In this document: one piece after another, positions 10,780 through 20,076 of the stretch
Layout: the number at the start of each line of letters is the position of its first letter
Position numbering within the stretch: position 1 is the first letter of the stretch
Origin: Cudoniella acicularis
Taxonomy: Eukaryota; Ascomycota; Leotiomycetes; Helotiales; Helotiaceae
DNA length: 36,687 nucleotides
Direction: 5' to 3'
NCBI GenBank assembly: GCA_013054445.1
Contig: JAAMPI010000464.1
Coordinates: 1-36,687, forward strand
The notes under the pieces: generated by a model
What the model was told of the DNA's origin: nothing
Database searches by the model: none
The model's input: only the letters and a program-made list of their open reading frames with translations
Translations under genes and position numbers: made by a program

Positions 10780-11339
10780 CTACCTCTCCCTCCCACTCTT
10801 CACCCCCCACCACAACACCGCAGCAAACCCCCCAACCGCAACCCAACTCGCCACCAAAAATGCTATATTGAACTTCACCTCCTGCGTCTCCCCAATTGCC
10901 TCGTTATAATCCCCAACACCAGGTAACGGGATCTTCGCCTTGCGGCTCCAGAAATCACTTACGCGACGACGCGCAGCTTCGAGCAGGATGGTGTTTATGA
11001 TGCAGATGCGCACTACACCCATTTTCCGGTATGTTCGACTTTGGTGCGAAGAATGGTGAAGAGGGTTGCGCAGCAGAGGGAGAAGAGCACCTAGTTTCGT
11101 TACTTTCATTTGAAAGTTTTGGAGGGATGGGAGGGGAAGAGGGATATTGTGATAGCTGCTGTTGCTTGTGTAGTTCTTGTTTGATTGAGTTGACTTTCCG
11201 CGATATTTGAGTATTTCGCGGCTTGTTTTGCACGCTCTTCATAGGGACTGGGGTTTCGGATCGAGATTCCGATTAGAAAGAGGTTGTAGGCGCTGAAGCC
11301 TGCTCGGATACCGTGCATGATTGGAAGTAGGAAGGCCAT
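10780..11339 (-). pseudogene. Small two-span membrane protein gene, degraded
   Basis: From ATG 11339 the product begins MAFLLPIMHGIRAGFSAYNL and continues with NPSPYEERAKQAAKYSNIAE, a well-formed start. After FPSHPSK the same frame meets TGA, TAA and TAG at 11108, 11102 and 11093. It then resumes as a membrane span (VLFSLCCATLFTILRTK) up to a TAG at 11013-11015. The next block (RICIINTILLEAARRRVSDFW and a second span, FLVASWVAVGGFAAVLWWGV) is in a different frame and needs one base added near 11015. The whole would be about 185 residues. I recognise it only as a probable conserved fungal membrane protein of unknown role. The three clustered stops could hide an intron, but no suitable donor is visible. 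It is convergent with the TCD-like pseudogene. Confidence 0.55.
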
Positions 11340-11427
11340 TTTATGGTCGGGGTGTGGATATGGTAAAGATGTTTACTGATAGGCGGTTTGAAAGAAACTT
11401 CTGAGCAATTTAGATTGGGTTTTTGGG

Positions 11428-11442
11428 CTGGTATATAAAAAG
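11428..11442 (-). promoter_or_regulatory. Possible TATA element of the small membrane protein gene
   Basis: On the minus strand the word TTTTTATATACC lies about 90-100 bases upstream of the ATG at 11339, a usual place for a fungal TATA box plus leader. No other promoter element was seen. Confidence 0.3.
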
Positions 11443-11857
11443 GGTGAAGTTGAGATGCGAGTTTTGGGGAGTTTCTTGGATTAAAAGCCTCTCCGCGAAG
11501 CTGCCAAGGGCGGGGTGCGTCAGGGTCCTGAACTTTATTTGAGACATAAATTATTCAGAAGCAAAGGGTGCACAGTCGGAAAATGAATTCCATGCCATTT
11601 AATAGCTCGATCTACTTTCATACTGCAACAAGGACCACCTGCTTGGGTGGTTATTAAAGCGGTCGTTAAACTCACAGCCTGGCCGCTTCAATTCACGCAC
11701 TAATTACCTTCGGCTCACTACCCTTGGCTCTTACCTGAGCAACTTGAGCAGTACCTACTTAAATCTGACGTAGGTGTTTTTCTTTGGACCAAGATCCCTA
11801 TTCTGCTTCCCCTGATCGAATGTGAGATTCTGCTGAAGTTGTTACGTGCTTTCTTCA
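11443..11857. other. Intergenic, no gene seen
   Basis: Lies between the divergent start of the small membrane protein gene and the 3' end of the HET gene. It contains the words GGCTCTTACCTGAGC and TTGAGCAGT at about 11725-11750, weakly like the CCTGAGC arrays. No reading frame of note. Confidence 0.45.
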
Positions 11858-14458
11858 TCAGCAGAGTGTGACCCACTCAGTTTTACTTGGATCCTTCATT
11901 CGGCCCAGCACGCTCACTCCATCCATAACACCATGCACGTATGTCTCTCCAACAAGCTGCCAACTTTTCCCTTCCTCGCTCGACTCGCGGATGACATAAG
12001 GAACTTTTGCTCCCAGAAAGACGCAGATGGTATCACTAACCTTGGCAAAGTCAGGCACCAAGGCCATGTACCCTGATTGAGTGATAGCAAATTGTCTTCC
12101 TGCTGCCTTTTGCACCCAGATATTGCCAGCATTGATGGCACTCATATTGTCTTCAGCTGTCAGATCACCGCTTATGCCACCTTCCATCGATGCGAGACCG
12201 GGATCGAGCGAACATCCATATTTTGTTAAGAACTCAATAGCCTCTCTTGAGGCAGGAAACGAGGTCTGATCCTCATTTCCAATCATGGTCCGCAAGATGG
12301 CTTCCAAAAGTGGCTCGTCGGTCCAGTGGTAGCCCTGAATCAGGACGTTGGGAAATTTGTTCTCGACCATCTGAATGACTGCTTGAAGCCACCTGCGCAG
12401 ACCCGGTTTAAGATCAGTCCCTTCATTGTCAGACATAATTCTCTGGATTGTTTCTTCTCTGATGTCTTCAGGTGACGACAGAATGGCGGACCAGTAATTG
12501 TTCCGATCTATTTCAGAGATACGGTCCAGGATAAAACCTTTCAGTGTGATGGTATCGTCCTGTTCCTGTGTAGTATCAAGCACCACATTCGTATCACTAG
12601 CAACAGAGTATTTGCACTGAATGTCATGCATGGTAGACATTTTCGGCATAATTGTAAAATCAGGAACCCAAGAAGGGAGCTCCATTGAGGGCGCATGAGC
12701 GAGTCCGGCCAGGCCGAAGAGAGAGAAAGACCCACTTGACAGGATATGTCTCGCAACCCTGGTGTACAGTTGCTGTGGGTTGATGGTGTAGTCTGGCTTC
12801 AACTCTTGTACTTGGTACAGAGGGTCGAGCGCCTCGAGTGCGTAGATGCGATCTCGGCTGTCCGTCGCACCTGAGCCTCGCGTCTCCAACAGAACCTGAG
12901 GGAGTGAGACCATGTTGTTTGCTGAATAGGCAGCGCGTGTAATTGCTAGAAAACCGACGTTCATCCTTCCATAGAGGCATGAGAGACGGTCGCCCCCGAA
13001 CATGTCATCCATAGAAAGAAATGAAACGCCAGTAGTCGCGCTCATGATGGTGAAAGACAGTGCCACTCTTGCAAGCATATCCCAGTCAGTATAGCGACCG
13101 CCATAAAGCATCGTGATAGATCTGGATAGAATGATCTCTTGGATGATCCAAATTCGTGACCAGAATGGGTGCCGAAGCAGTTGTTGGTATGCTCTCCAGT
13201 TATGAACTTCTTCGTGGAACGGAAACCGATCGAGGGGATCCGTCTCCTGGAAATAACTTGGGTCTAGTCGCTGCAGGGTTGCGACATCAAGTCTGCCTAC
13301 AAAATCAGGAACGAGATGAGCATCTTCAGCATCTCCCAAGTAGGCGATGTTTCTGGTGGCTCCTCGGTAAATCTGTGACATGAGGGGTATCTGGGCTGCT
13401 TTTTCATCTCTGTCCGCCTGGTTGATACAGATTGAATCAATCCATAAGTATCTAGTTCCCCATAAAGGTGTAAGAGCGCGTAGTATGTCGGACATTGCAT
13501 TAGATATTGGGAGGAGTTTTCCATCGACGACAAGAGCATAGGGCCTTCCTAGTCCATCCCATCTCCATGAAATTGTTTCATAGATCGGGATGGGCCCCAC
13601 AAGTGGGGAAACATTGAGTAAGCTGCAGCGAGTGTCGAACAAGCCAGTCCGAATCTCTAGGACTCTGAACTCATCTGCACCTCCATCGACGGGCTTGTAA
13701 GCGTAACTCCCCTCCTTACGAGACCCGACCCTAAGTATCCGACGTGACAGCTGTAATCTCAAATGACTTCTACAATACTCTGTAGCAGTAAGGAAATTTC
13801 CCAGCAGCCGAGCAGAGAGTCTTGGTAGAATCATGGGTAGGATGAAGAGTTTGTTCAACAGCACATGGATTTGCTGGAGGGCCGAAGAAGCGAGGCTTCT
13901 CCATGAAGGCACGGCCATAACGCTTAGCGCTGTGATGCCAATCGGAAGTACGTATGCACTTGAAATAAATAGTTTCACTCTCCCCAAGACACTCCAATAT
14001 AGCTTTGCATGTCGGTTGAAGAAGGCAATCCCAGACATGTATGAGATGGATGTAGACACGAGGATGATAAAATCTCGAAGTTCCGGCCGAATTCTGATCG
14101 AGTTGGCACGGTCGAAGTCGCTCATATATTCGTGTTCTCGCGTGGCAACACCCCAAAGACCGACAGCAGTCAGCGAGCACGTCCCGATGATCGGTAAACG
14201 TAGCCACGGTTGAAAAACCGAGTCAAGGATCCAACGCGCAGCCTCCAGTCTGAGGGGGAAAAAGATCGAAGAGGCAAAGCTATAAGCGCTATAGATCCAC
14301 ACCTGATCACACAGCACCAGGAATGCGGACTTGAAGGCCGGATGGGAAGTGTCAAAAAGCTTTAATCTCGGTGTGAAGAGCTTCTCAAGGATGCTCTCTG
14401 AGGTGTCCGACGAGGCTGATTCCCATTCGTCTTGAGGTACATGTTCTTCCATCTTCAA
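11858..14458 (-). CDS. HET-domain protein with N-terminal membrane segments, intact
   Basis: A single uninterrupted 866-residue frame from ATG 14458 to TGA 11858. Residues 1-225 hold up to four hydrophobic stretches (about 85-105, 128-147, 161-183 and 198-222). The HET domain starts near residue 290 with YETISWRW (in place of the usual YLALSYVWG), then YLWIDSICINQADRDEK, IYRGATRNIAYLGD, HPFWSRIWIIQEI, and TDSRDRIYALEAL near the domain end. Residues 560-790 are the variable region with LPSWVPDFT. The tail GYMALVPDFAKVSDTICVFLG is the C-terminal block common in large HET proteins, thought to be a beta-rich region. HET proteins trigger cell death upon fusion of unlike hyphae, so self/non-self recognition is inferred. 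No intron is needed and no lesion was found, in contrast to the HET-ankyrin gene 6 kb away. Confidence 0.9.
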   Translation of the reverse strand: MKMEEHVPQDEWESASSDTSESILEKLFTPRLKLFDTSHPAFKSAFLVLCDQVWIYSAYSFASSIFFPLRLEAARWILDSVFQPWLRLPIIGTCSLTAVGLWGVATREHEYMSDFDRANSIRIRPELRDFIILVSTSISYMSGIAFFNRHAKLYWSVLGRVKLFISSAYVLPIGITALSVMAVPSWRSLASSALQQIHVLLNKLFILPMILPRLSARLLGNFLTATEYCRSHLRLQLSRRILRVGSRKEGSYAYKPVDGGADEFRVLEIRTGLFDTRCSLLNVSPLVGPIPIYETISWRWDGLGRPYALVVDGKLLPISNAMSDILRALTPLWGTRYLWIDSICINQADRDEKAAQIPLMSQIYRGATRNIAYLGDAEDAHLVPDFVGRLDVATLQRLDPSYFQETDPLDRFPFHEEVHNWRAYQQLLRHPFWSRIWIIQEIILSRSITMLYGGRYTDWDMLARVALSFTIMSATTGVSFLSMDDMFGGDRLSCLYGRMNVGFLAITRAAYSANNMVSLPQVLLETRGSGATDSRDRIYALEALDPLYQVQELKPDYTINPQQLYTRVARHILSSGSFSLFGLAGLAHAPSMELPSWVPDFTIMPKMSTMHDIQCKYSVASDTNVVLDTTQEQDDTITLKGFILDRISEIDRNNYWSAILSSPEDIREETIQRIMSDNEGTDLKPGLRRWLQAVIQMVENKFPNVLIQGYHWTDEPLLEAILRTMIGNEDQTSFPASREAIEFLTKYGCSLDPGLASMEGGISGDLTAEDNMSAINAGNIWVQKAAGRQFAITQSGYMALVPDFAKVSDTICVFLGAKVPYVIRESSEEGKSWQLVGETYVHGVMDGVSVLGRMKDPSKTEWVTLC

Positions 14459-14891
14459 GGAGGGCCTACTATCCTCAGTACCCGAGACAGTTCGATTACA
14501 CGCGAGCTAGCCCTTATACCACGGGATGTTGCTTATGTCTGCTTAGGATGTGGTTGTTGAGATGCCAGTTGTAGTCTGCACTGAATCTTAGCCGACTTCG
14601 CGTCAAACACGGGTCCCAATACGTATACCATATATGGTTGGTTAGAATTTGCTTACATAAGCCACACCCCACTCCCTCGGGCTCCCAATACATTGACCAT
14701 AACTTATATAGTCAGTTTAGAGCTGACTAAGCGCACCACCCCACCAAAATGATCGCGCGTCGCGTTTGCACCTACTTTGCACTGTAATTCTACCTACAAT
14801 TGATGCACACCGGACCTAATTACATCGCAATTATGGTTATCTCAGACGACATTTCTTCAAACTCGCTTCAAATATAGCTAGTCAACATCGC

Positions 14892-14960
14892 CGCTCTGCT
14901 CAGGCGCTACTCACCCTCGCCTCACCCTCCATGGTGCTCTGCTCAGGTTGCTCAGCCACC
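14892..14960. repeat. GCTCAGG/CTCACCCTCG repeat array (array C), left of the PARP-finger-like gene
   Basis: Contains GCTCAGG twice, CTCACCCTCG twice in slightly varied form, and GCTCAGCC. It reads as the reverse complement of the GGTGAG-rich array at 17241-17334: GGGTGAGGCGAGGGTGAG on its minus strand matches AAGGTGAGGCGGAGTGAG there. The two arrays therefore stand in inverted orientation around one gene. Confidence 0.6.
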
Positions 14961-15002
14961 TTCCTGCTCTCCCTTGCGTTAGCCAATCACGATTGACTTC
15001 CA

Positions 15003-15527
15003 ATTCGGCTCTACCTTACGAAAATGTCAACTCTACACCATTTGGTTCAGGGGGACCAAGTCGGCTCCTAGGGAGCCCAAACAGCGCCCCTGTCCCCCTT
15101 TCCTAACGCGCGTCAAGCGCTAGCGAAATGGATGCGCCAACGCTTTAGGGCGTAACTCGGCCCTCACTCTACAACGAAACCACCTTGTAGTTAAGTAAGC
15201 TTACACTGAAACTATTTTTAGATTCGGAGTACTACAATTACGACTACATCGGTTTGAAACAATACACCTCGAAGTAGCTACATCTGAAGTAGGATACCTT
15301 AACATACTATAAGATCGCATATTTGCCTTATTTATGGTTCGAAACAAAGCATTCCGAATTGTAGTAGTGCAAATCGAACTGCTTTAGGGTGAAGTACACG
15401 AATTTAGCCTAGTAGCTTCCAATGTGTATTAGTCTGGTTCTCTGTGGCTGTAGTGGCACTACATATAGTCGTGATTTATTCACTATTCGGTTCTGCCTTG
15501 CGAAAGTTGTCAGCTCTATACGACTTT
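15003..15527. repeat. Pair of diverged direct repeats, about 42 bp each, 481 bp apart
   Basis: Copies at about 15003-15044 and 15484-15527 start ATTCGG and share TCT.CCTT.CGAAA and CTCTA.AC. Six of the differences are transitions (C/T or A/G). Both strands' C-to-T direction is represented: copy one has A where copy two has G four times, and copy two has T where copy one has C twice. This fits repeat-induced point mutation, but the sample is small. Confidence 0.45.
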
Positions 15528-15805
15528 TTTGATTATTAATATAAACTAAAGATCTTACGGATGTAAAGTTTAATCTAATGAATTTGAATTGCCAACTCTG
15601 TATTAATAACCCGCCGTAGTCTTTACCCTGAAACGACTAATCCCGTTATCGCCTAGACCGATTTTGAAACAAGAAACCAACATCTATCTGCCTGGAGGCT
15701 GCAAGATTCTTCAAAGTCGAAGAAATCATTATTTTTCTCATTGCACCGACCTTACCTTACAAAGCCTACCTAAGCGATAAACTCCATCGGCCACTTGTTC
15801 AGACC

Positions 15806-17019
15806 ATGCCCATGCCACCCGCAGCCAAAGAGACTGCAGCTGCGTCGACAGATGAAGCGCCCAGAGTAGGCACTTCTTTGGCCGCGAAGCGATTTCGGGA
15901 AGATGACCCGGGTATGGCTTCTAGTCCTAGCAGCCAAGTGGGAGGCAAGAAGAAGAGACAAAATTGCGGAGATGTGATCGTCATAGATCCACTAAGCAAA
16001 CTTGAGCAAGAAGTGAATTCGAGAGACACCATAAGAGACGAAGTGGGGACAGTCGAGGATGATACAGAGGAGAATAGCGAGGAGCCCGATTCTGGAGAAG
16101 GAGAAAGTGATGATTCTGAGTCCTCAGGACCGGGACAGGGTGACATCATAGAGCTTGACAGAGAGGATATTAAGGAGCAACTAACCTCGGGATCGTCTAT
16201 CTTGGTTTTGGAGACAACATCTAACTGGAGAAGTTATTGCCGAGCCAATTTTTGCATTCCACAGCTACTACGTGGTCGTCCAAATATTGAGTGTGATTAC
16301 CGCTTCAATCTGATGGATCGCACTGGTCAACGTCGAAGCGATATGGCTTGGTATTCTCGTGAGTACAGACCTCCTTGAAGCTATGTTTCAAGCTTAATTT
16401 GATTTTAGAGCCCAACCGTTTCTTCCATATCTCGTGTATCGAACATCTGTTTGACCTCCGTGAAATTCTTGATCAAGGGTGGATGAAAATGGAAGGAGGA
16501 ATATCCCTTGTTGGTATTTTCGGAAATACCGTCCAGGAGGAGAGATTTCCCACGATAATAGAGGAATGGTTTGAGAATAAAGGTTCCGTTTTCACAATCG
16601 ACGAGTACAAGGCATACAAAAAAGCATGTGAGACTCGGGAAAGGGAACGGAGCAGCCGATGGATCACGCATTGCATAAAAAATGGCGAGGATGAAAAGCA
16701 TGAAGAGCAATGCAGCTGTGCCTGGGAAATGCCAGAGATTAACAAATCGGATTACTTCCCAGAAGAACGCACGCCTCATTTACTAAGTCAAGTTCTCGCA
16801 TCTTTAGCCAAGGTTTCGCAAATCGACCGCCTAACCGAAAAACTTCTAATCAACCTTAAAGATATGAGTGCCAAACAAGGAACAAAACTTCTTAAAATTT
16901 TGGCAGAAACCATCAAAGAGAATAGAGAGCAAAACACCAGTTTGCATAGCCCTGGCTCAAAAGTGTCTAGTGTCGATCCAACTAGGACGGCAGAGGCCGC
17001 AGCTGCTCCTCCGGAATGA
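15806..17019 (+). CDS. PARP-type zinc-finger-like protein, two exons
   Basis: Exon 1 is 15806-16358 and exon 2 is 16409-17019. The 50-bp intron (GTGAGT...TTTTAG, 16359-16408) joins the frames exactly, giving 387 residues. The N-terminus is disordered, with a basic patch GGKKKRQN (near residue 50, possible nuclear signal) and an acidic Ser/Glu/Asp stretch (about 75-115). The core reads WRSYCRANFCIPQLLRGRPN, then RFNLMDRTGQRRSDMAWY, then RFFHISCIEHLFDLREIL. Its C-x4-C followed about 45 residues later by H-x2-C resembles a PARP-type DNA-nick finger (C-x2-C...H-x2-C), though not identical. A mixed middle segment and a helical tail follow (SQIDRLTEKLLINLKDMSAK). DNA binding is inferred. The gene sits alone between two inverted repeat arrays, so it may be transposon cargo. 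Function unknown. Confidence 0.65.
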
Positions 17020-18010
17020 TGCAGAACAATTTTGGCATTTCGTGAAGAATCGAGGATACGTGGATATGGAAATTAGCTATCCTAGGCGTAGTCGAGCTTC
17101 ACATTTCTTTTTCTGGGTGTTTGGTGTAGTTACGTGGTGTGTTGAAAACAAAATATCTAAAACAGCATTGATGCTCCTGTTGTTATAGCTTAGTTTAGTA
17201 AGCCAATCCTAACGTGAAGGAAATCTGTTTTCATTCGGAAAGGTGAGCGAGGCTGCTTTATCAGTGATATTGGGTGAGCTAAGGTGAGGCGGAGTGAGTT
17301 GGGTGAGAAGGGGGTGAAGCGCGGTGAGTTGCGGCAAGCAAAAGTAGAGACCGGGTGGGAACAAAGGCTCGAGCTAGGGAGATAGGGAGCCTGTTTTGAC
17401 TCCTTGGCTACACCTACTAACCCCCGGGCAAAATTATAACATGGCGCAGGGATTGTGTAAGAAGTCTTTTTCAGATCCCTTTCTTGTCTTACACGTCGTA
17501 AATTAAATATATAGGCAATAAAGATATTTAAGATCTACTGCTTGTAGCTTCGATTACTGAATTTCACAATGATATGGTGTCTCATTTCTTCAGGTTCAAG
17601 GGTTGTGAAGTCGAGAAAGTGGTCGTTATGTTCTGTACTCTTGCTTACGAGGTACATAGTTCTATTTGCCTAGCCCCAATCTCGAGAGATTCCTAACCAT
17701 TCTAGTGATCATTTTTCTTTTATTAATTAACCTTGACGACCTCGATGCATACGTGATAAAATTCTCGCTATCTAGATTCCGATAACTCACTGTAGAAAGA
17801 TAAGCAATCTCCTATTGTTACTAAAAAGAAACTGTCGTGGCCTATGTGATAGCCGTATAATACCAGAACTTTAGAAGTCGGGGTTAAGCTGGTGTAGCTT
17901 GATCTGGAACCTCGGCTTCTCGATCAGCTGAACAACCTTGATCAGATGCTAAAATGCTTATATCTACTTAGTGAAGAAACTTTTCGCCGGCCATCGTCAA
18001 ACTGTAGGAG
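17020..18010. other. No gene seen; repeat array and AT-rich tract
   Basis: Holds the GGTGAG array at 17241-17334 and, just beyond it, GAGCCTGTTTTGACTCCTTG at 17389-17408, a word related to those beside array A (6291) and near array F (20860). From 17490 to 17960 the DNA is AT-rich with no coding frame. An ORF at 16868-17188 is an out-of-frame overlap of the preceding gene. Confidence 0.5.
17241..17334. repeat. GGTGAG-type repeat array (array D), right of the PARP-finger-like gene
   Basis: Eight or so copies of GGTGAG, GAGTGAG or GGGTGAA with irregular spacing. It is inverted relative to the array at 14892-14960. Together they bracket about 2.4 kb containing one gene. Confidence 0.6.
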
Positions 18011-18500
18011 ATGCCTCTTATTCTCCTATCAATAAATTACAACCCCTTCAAACAAAACATAATAGAGCATGCTATACATCACGTAGGAAGCCATGCGTTT
18101 TGCTATATTGGCGAGCACGTTCTAAAAGAATACAAGAGCACAAGCACAGCAAGACTTAACACAGCGTTCTTCCTAACCTTTGAAGTCGACTCTGACGAAG
18201 ATACTATTGAGATCAGTATCCTTACCGATTCATGTATCTTCAAGCTGTGGAACAACACAATCGGCGGGGTCAGTATCGATCGGCGCTACGACAATGACTT
18301 CCTAGACTCGGTAAAAGATTTCTTTAAGACGCGCACTGTGCTCGAGTTTGAGAACTATGAGGCGACGCCGGCCTCGGAAAATTGCTCCTAATCGATCGTT
18401 AGCGACCAGCAGGCGTTGAGGCTCTACTACAAGCTGAGTTACTACCTTTAGCGGACTCGGTTCCTTAGTCGAATGATCGTGTCTAGCTCAGATCATTTAG
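18011..18500 (+). pseudogene. Unrecognised protein remnant, probably transposon-associated
   Basis: An open frame from ATG 18011 encodes 126 residues, with HVGSHAFCYIGEHVLKEYKS, LNTAFFLTFEVDSDEDTIEI, ILTDSCIFKLWNNTIGG and VLEFENYEATP. After the TAA at 18389-18391 the same frame goes on sensibly as SDQQALRLYYKLSYYL, then TAG, then RTRFLSR, so the ORF is probably a broken longer protein. Composition is normal for a globular protein, with acidic and aromatic residues in alternation. I do not recognise the family. It lies in AT-rich decayed DNA between repeat arrays. Confidence 0.4.
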
Positions 18501-19633
18501 AGTTAAGGTGCTAGCGGGGAAACAACGATTTCTTAGACAAAGAGCCAAACAAGTGGACAATGTGGCGACCAGCCATGTAAACGTCTGATATAGATCTCGA
18601 CGCTGGCCTTGTTAGAATGCGGATGACTTCTAGAATTTCTATAAAGAAACTAGTTAAAATCAGGGATGAAAATTAGTAATAGTTCTAAAAAATTATCGTT
18701 AGAGTCTTATATAACAAGGGACAGTAATAGCATTAGTTTGATCCGGCTTCCAATTACTTTAATCTAGGTGAACTGGAGATAATTTAATCTATAGTCTTAT
18801 TAGACTCATTATATTTGCAATTAAACGCTCCATTGCGTGGTGCTACGGGTACTCTACGGTATAAGTGAGGAGCCCTAAAAGACATAGGTTAAGACACAAT
18901 CGTGAATGACATTATTATGACGCTGAATCCGCCCCTCTGCTAGCTGAGAAGGTCAGTGACCTATTCGCAGCGAGCTAGAACCCTTATTATTGCTCTCATT
19001 ACATTTACTCCGGTGGGCTGGCTATTTTAAGTTTAGCTTGCCGCTTTGGGTTTAGCGATTCTCATCTAGAACTGGCTTAGATTTGATGCTAAGGAAAGGC
19101 AACTACCTAAAGATTCCTATATACTGATGCAAAAATTATCTATCGCCGAAAGGCTTAGATATTACCAAGTTTATGCACTTTTCATATTAACGAGCAAGAG
19201 GAAAGTTACGAAGTCATCTATATAGGTTGCAAATCCAAATTAGAGCCGCTTTAGGGGGGGGGATACTACTTAGGATGGTTTCTGTCCTAGGATATGCGTC
19301 ACGTTACTGCCATATTACTAATGTCCCACGGCGGGTTCCCTCCTATTGTTCGAAATTCGCTAACTCCTGGTTGAATAACCCCTATGAATCCCGTGCGACT
19401 GGACCAGAAGGGATCCAAATCGGCTCCCGCAAGGACCCTTGATCAGTGAGACAGGGGAGCGAGAACGGACAGCGCCACAATATCTTAAATTCTTAATAGG
19501 CTCAAAGAGGTAGCTATGTTATAGGCGATAGGATCTACAAAACTCTACATATATATAGTATGGAAATTGTAACCGATTCTCGAGGGAGCTAAAAGGGGAA
19601 CCCTCCGAGCGTGATCCGGCTGACTTATTAGCG
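18501..19633. other. Degenerate AT-rich DNA, no gene seen
   Basis: Stops are dense in every frame. The stretch 18620-18850 is very AT-rich. Near 19330-19440 there is a GGATCCAAATCGGCTCCCGC word similar to the GACCAAGTCGGCTCC word at 15054, supporting a shared repeat family. TATA-rich words at about 19545-19560 have no gene attached. Confidence 0.45.
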
Positions 19634-19682
19634 TGCTCAGGACTCAGGGCTTAGCTCAGGTTAGAGCAGCGACTGCTCAGGT
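19634..19682. repeat. GCTCAGG array (array E)
   Basis: Four copies of GCTCAGG or ACTCAGG in 49 bases, in the same orientation as the first part of array F. It lies about 50 bases before the start of the Mutator-like remnant. Confidence 0.5.
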
Positions 19683-19732
19683 TCAAAGATAGAGATGGAC
19701 TTTGGTAGGAAAATTTGTCGTCTGAGATTATA

Positions 19733-20076
19733 ATGGATATCCAACTCTCTATACTCTCACCATCGCCCTCACCATCGCCCTCACCATCGCCCTCACCATC
19801 ACTCCCACCATCACTCTCACCGCCACTCTCACCGCCGCCGTGACCTCTACTAGTGCCACAACCGCCTGTCCCCTCTTCTATGTCTATGCCACTACCCCCA
19901 GAGGCCATATATAGTTCTAAAGAAGAGCTACATACTTCAATTCAAGCTTGGGCAGCACAGCACCACTATGCCTTCCACATTGGACAATCTGAAAGGATCA
20001 GCAATGGCCCTAGGACAAAGATTATATACAATTGCAACTGTTATGGTCCACCACCACCTGCAGACCACCTGCAGGA
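19733..20076 (+). pseudogene. N-terminal remnant of a Mutator-like (MULE/Hop-type) transposase
   Basis: From ATG 19733 the frame encodes a Ser-Pro low-complexity stretch built on a 12-bp repeat, meets a TGA at 19841-19843, and then reads LPPEAIYSSKEELHTSIQAW, AAQHHYAFHIGQSERISNGP, and IIYNCNCYGPPPPADHLQD. This is the N-terminal region, related to the FAR1/WRKY-GCM1-like DNA-binding fold, that precedes the MULE transposase domain in fungi. The match stops abruptly at about base 20076, where a TGTTACG segment begins. The catalytic domain is absent from the window. It lies between GCTCAGG arrays E and F, which may be its own subterminal repeats. Confidence 0.6.
19755..19841. repeat. 12-bp minisatellite, unit CTCACCATCGCC
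   Basis: Three near-perfect units are followed by diverged ones (CTCACCATCACT, CCCACCATCACT, CTCACCGCCACT). On the plus strand it encodes a Ser-Pro run within the transposase remnant. The opposite-strand Gly/Asp/Glu frame is a by-product. Confidence 0.75.

Larger units (their letters stand above)
14459..15805. other. Intergenic, divergent starts, transposon-like sequence
   Basis: Separates the HET gene (minus) and the PARP-finger-like gene (plus). It contains the inverted repeat array at 14892-14960, a GACCAAGTCGGCTCCTAGGG word at 15054-15073, and two diverged copies of a roughly 42-bp sequence (about 15003 and 15484) that differ mainly by transitions. The tract 15180-15660 is AT-rich with many short TA words. 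No coding frame was seen. Confidence 0.5.

Noticed and set aside
19651..19908. Minus-strand Gly/Asp/Glu-rich ORF
   Set aside because: It is the reverse reading of a 12-bp minisatellite inside the transposase remnant.
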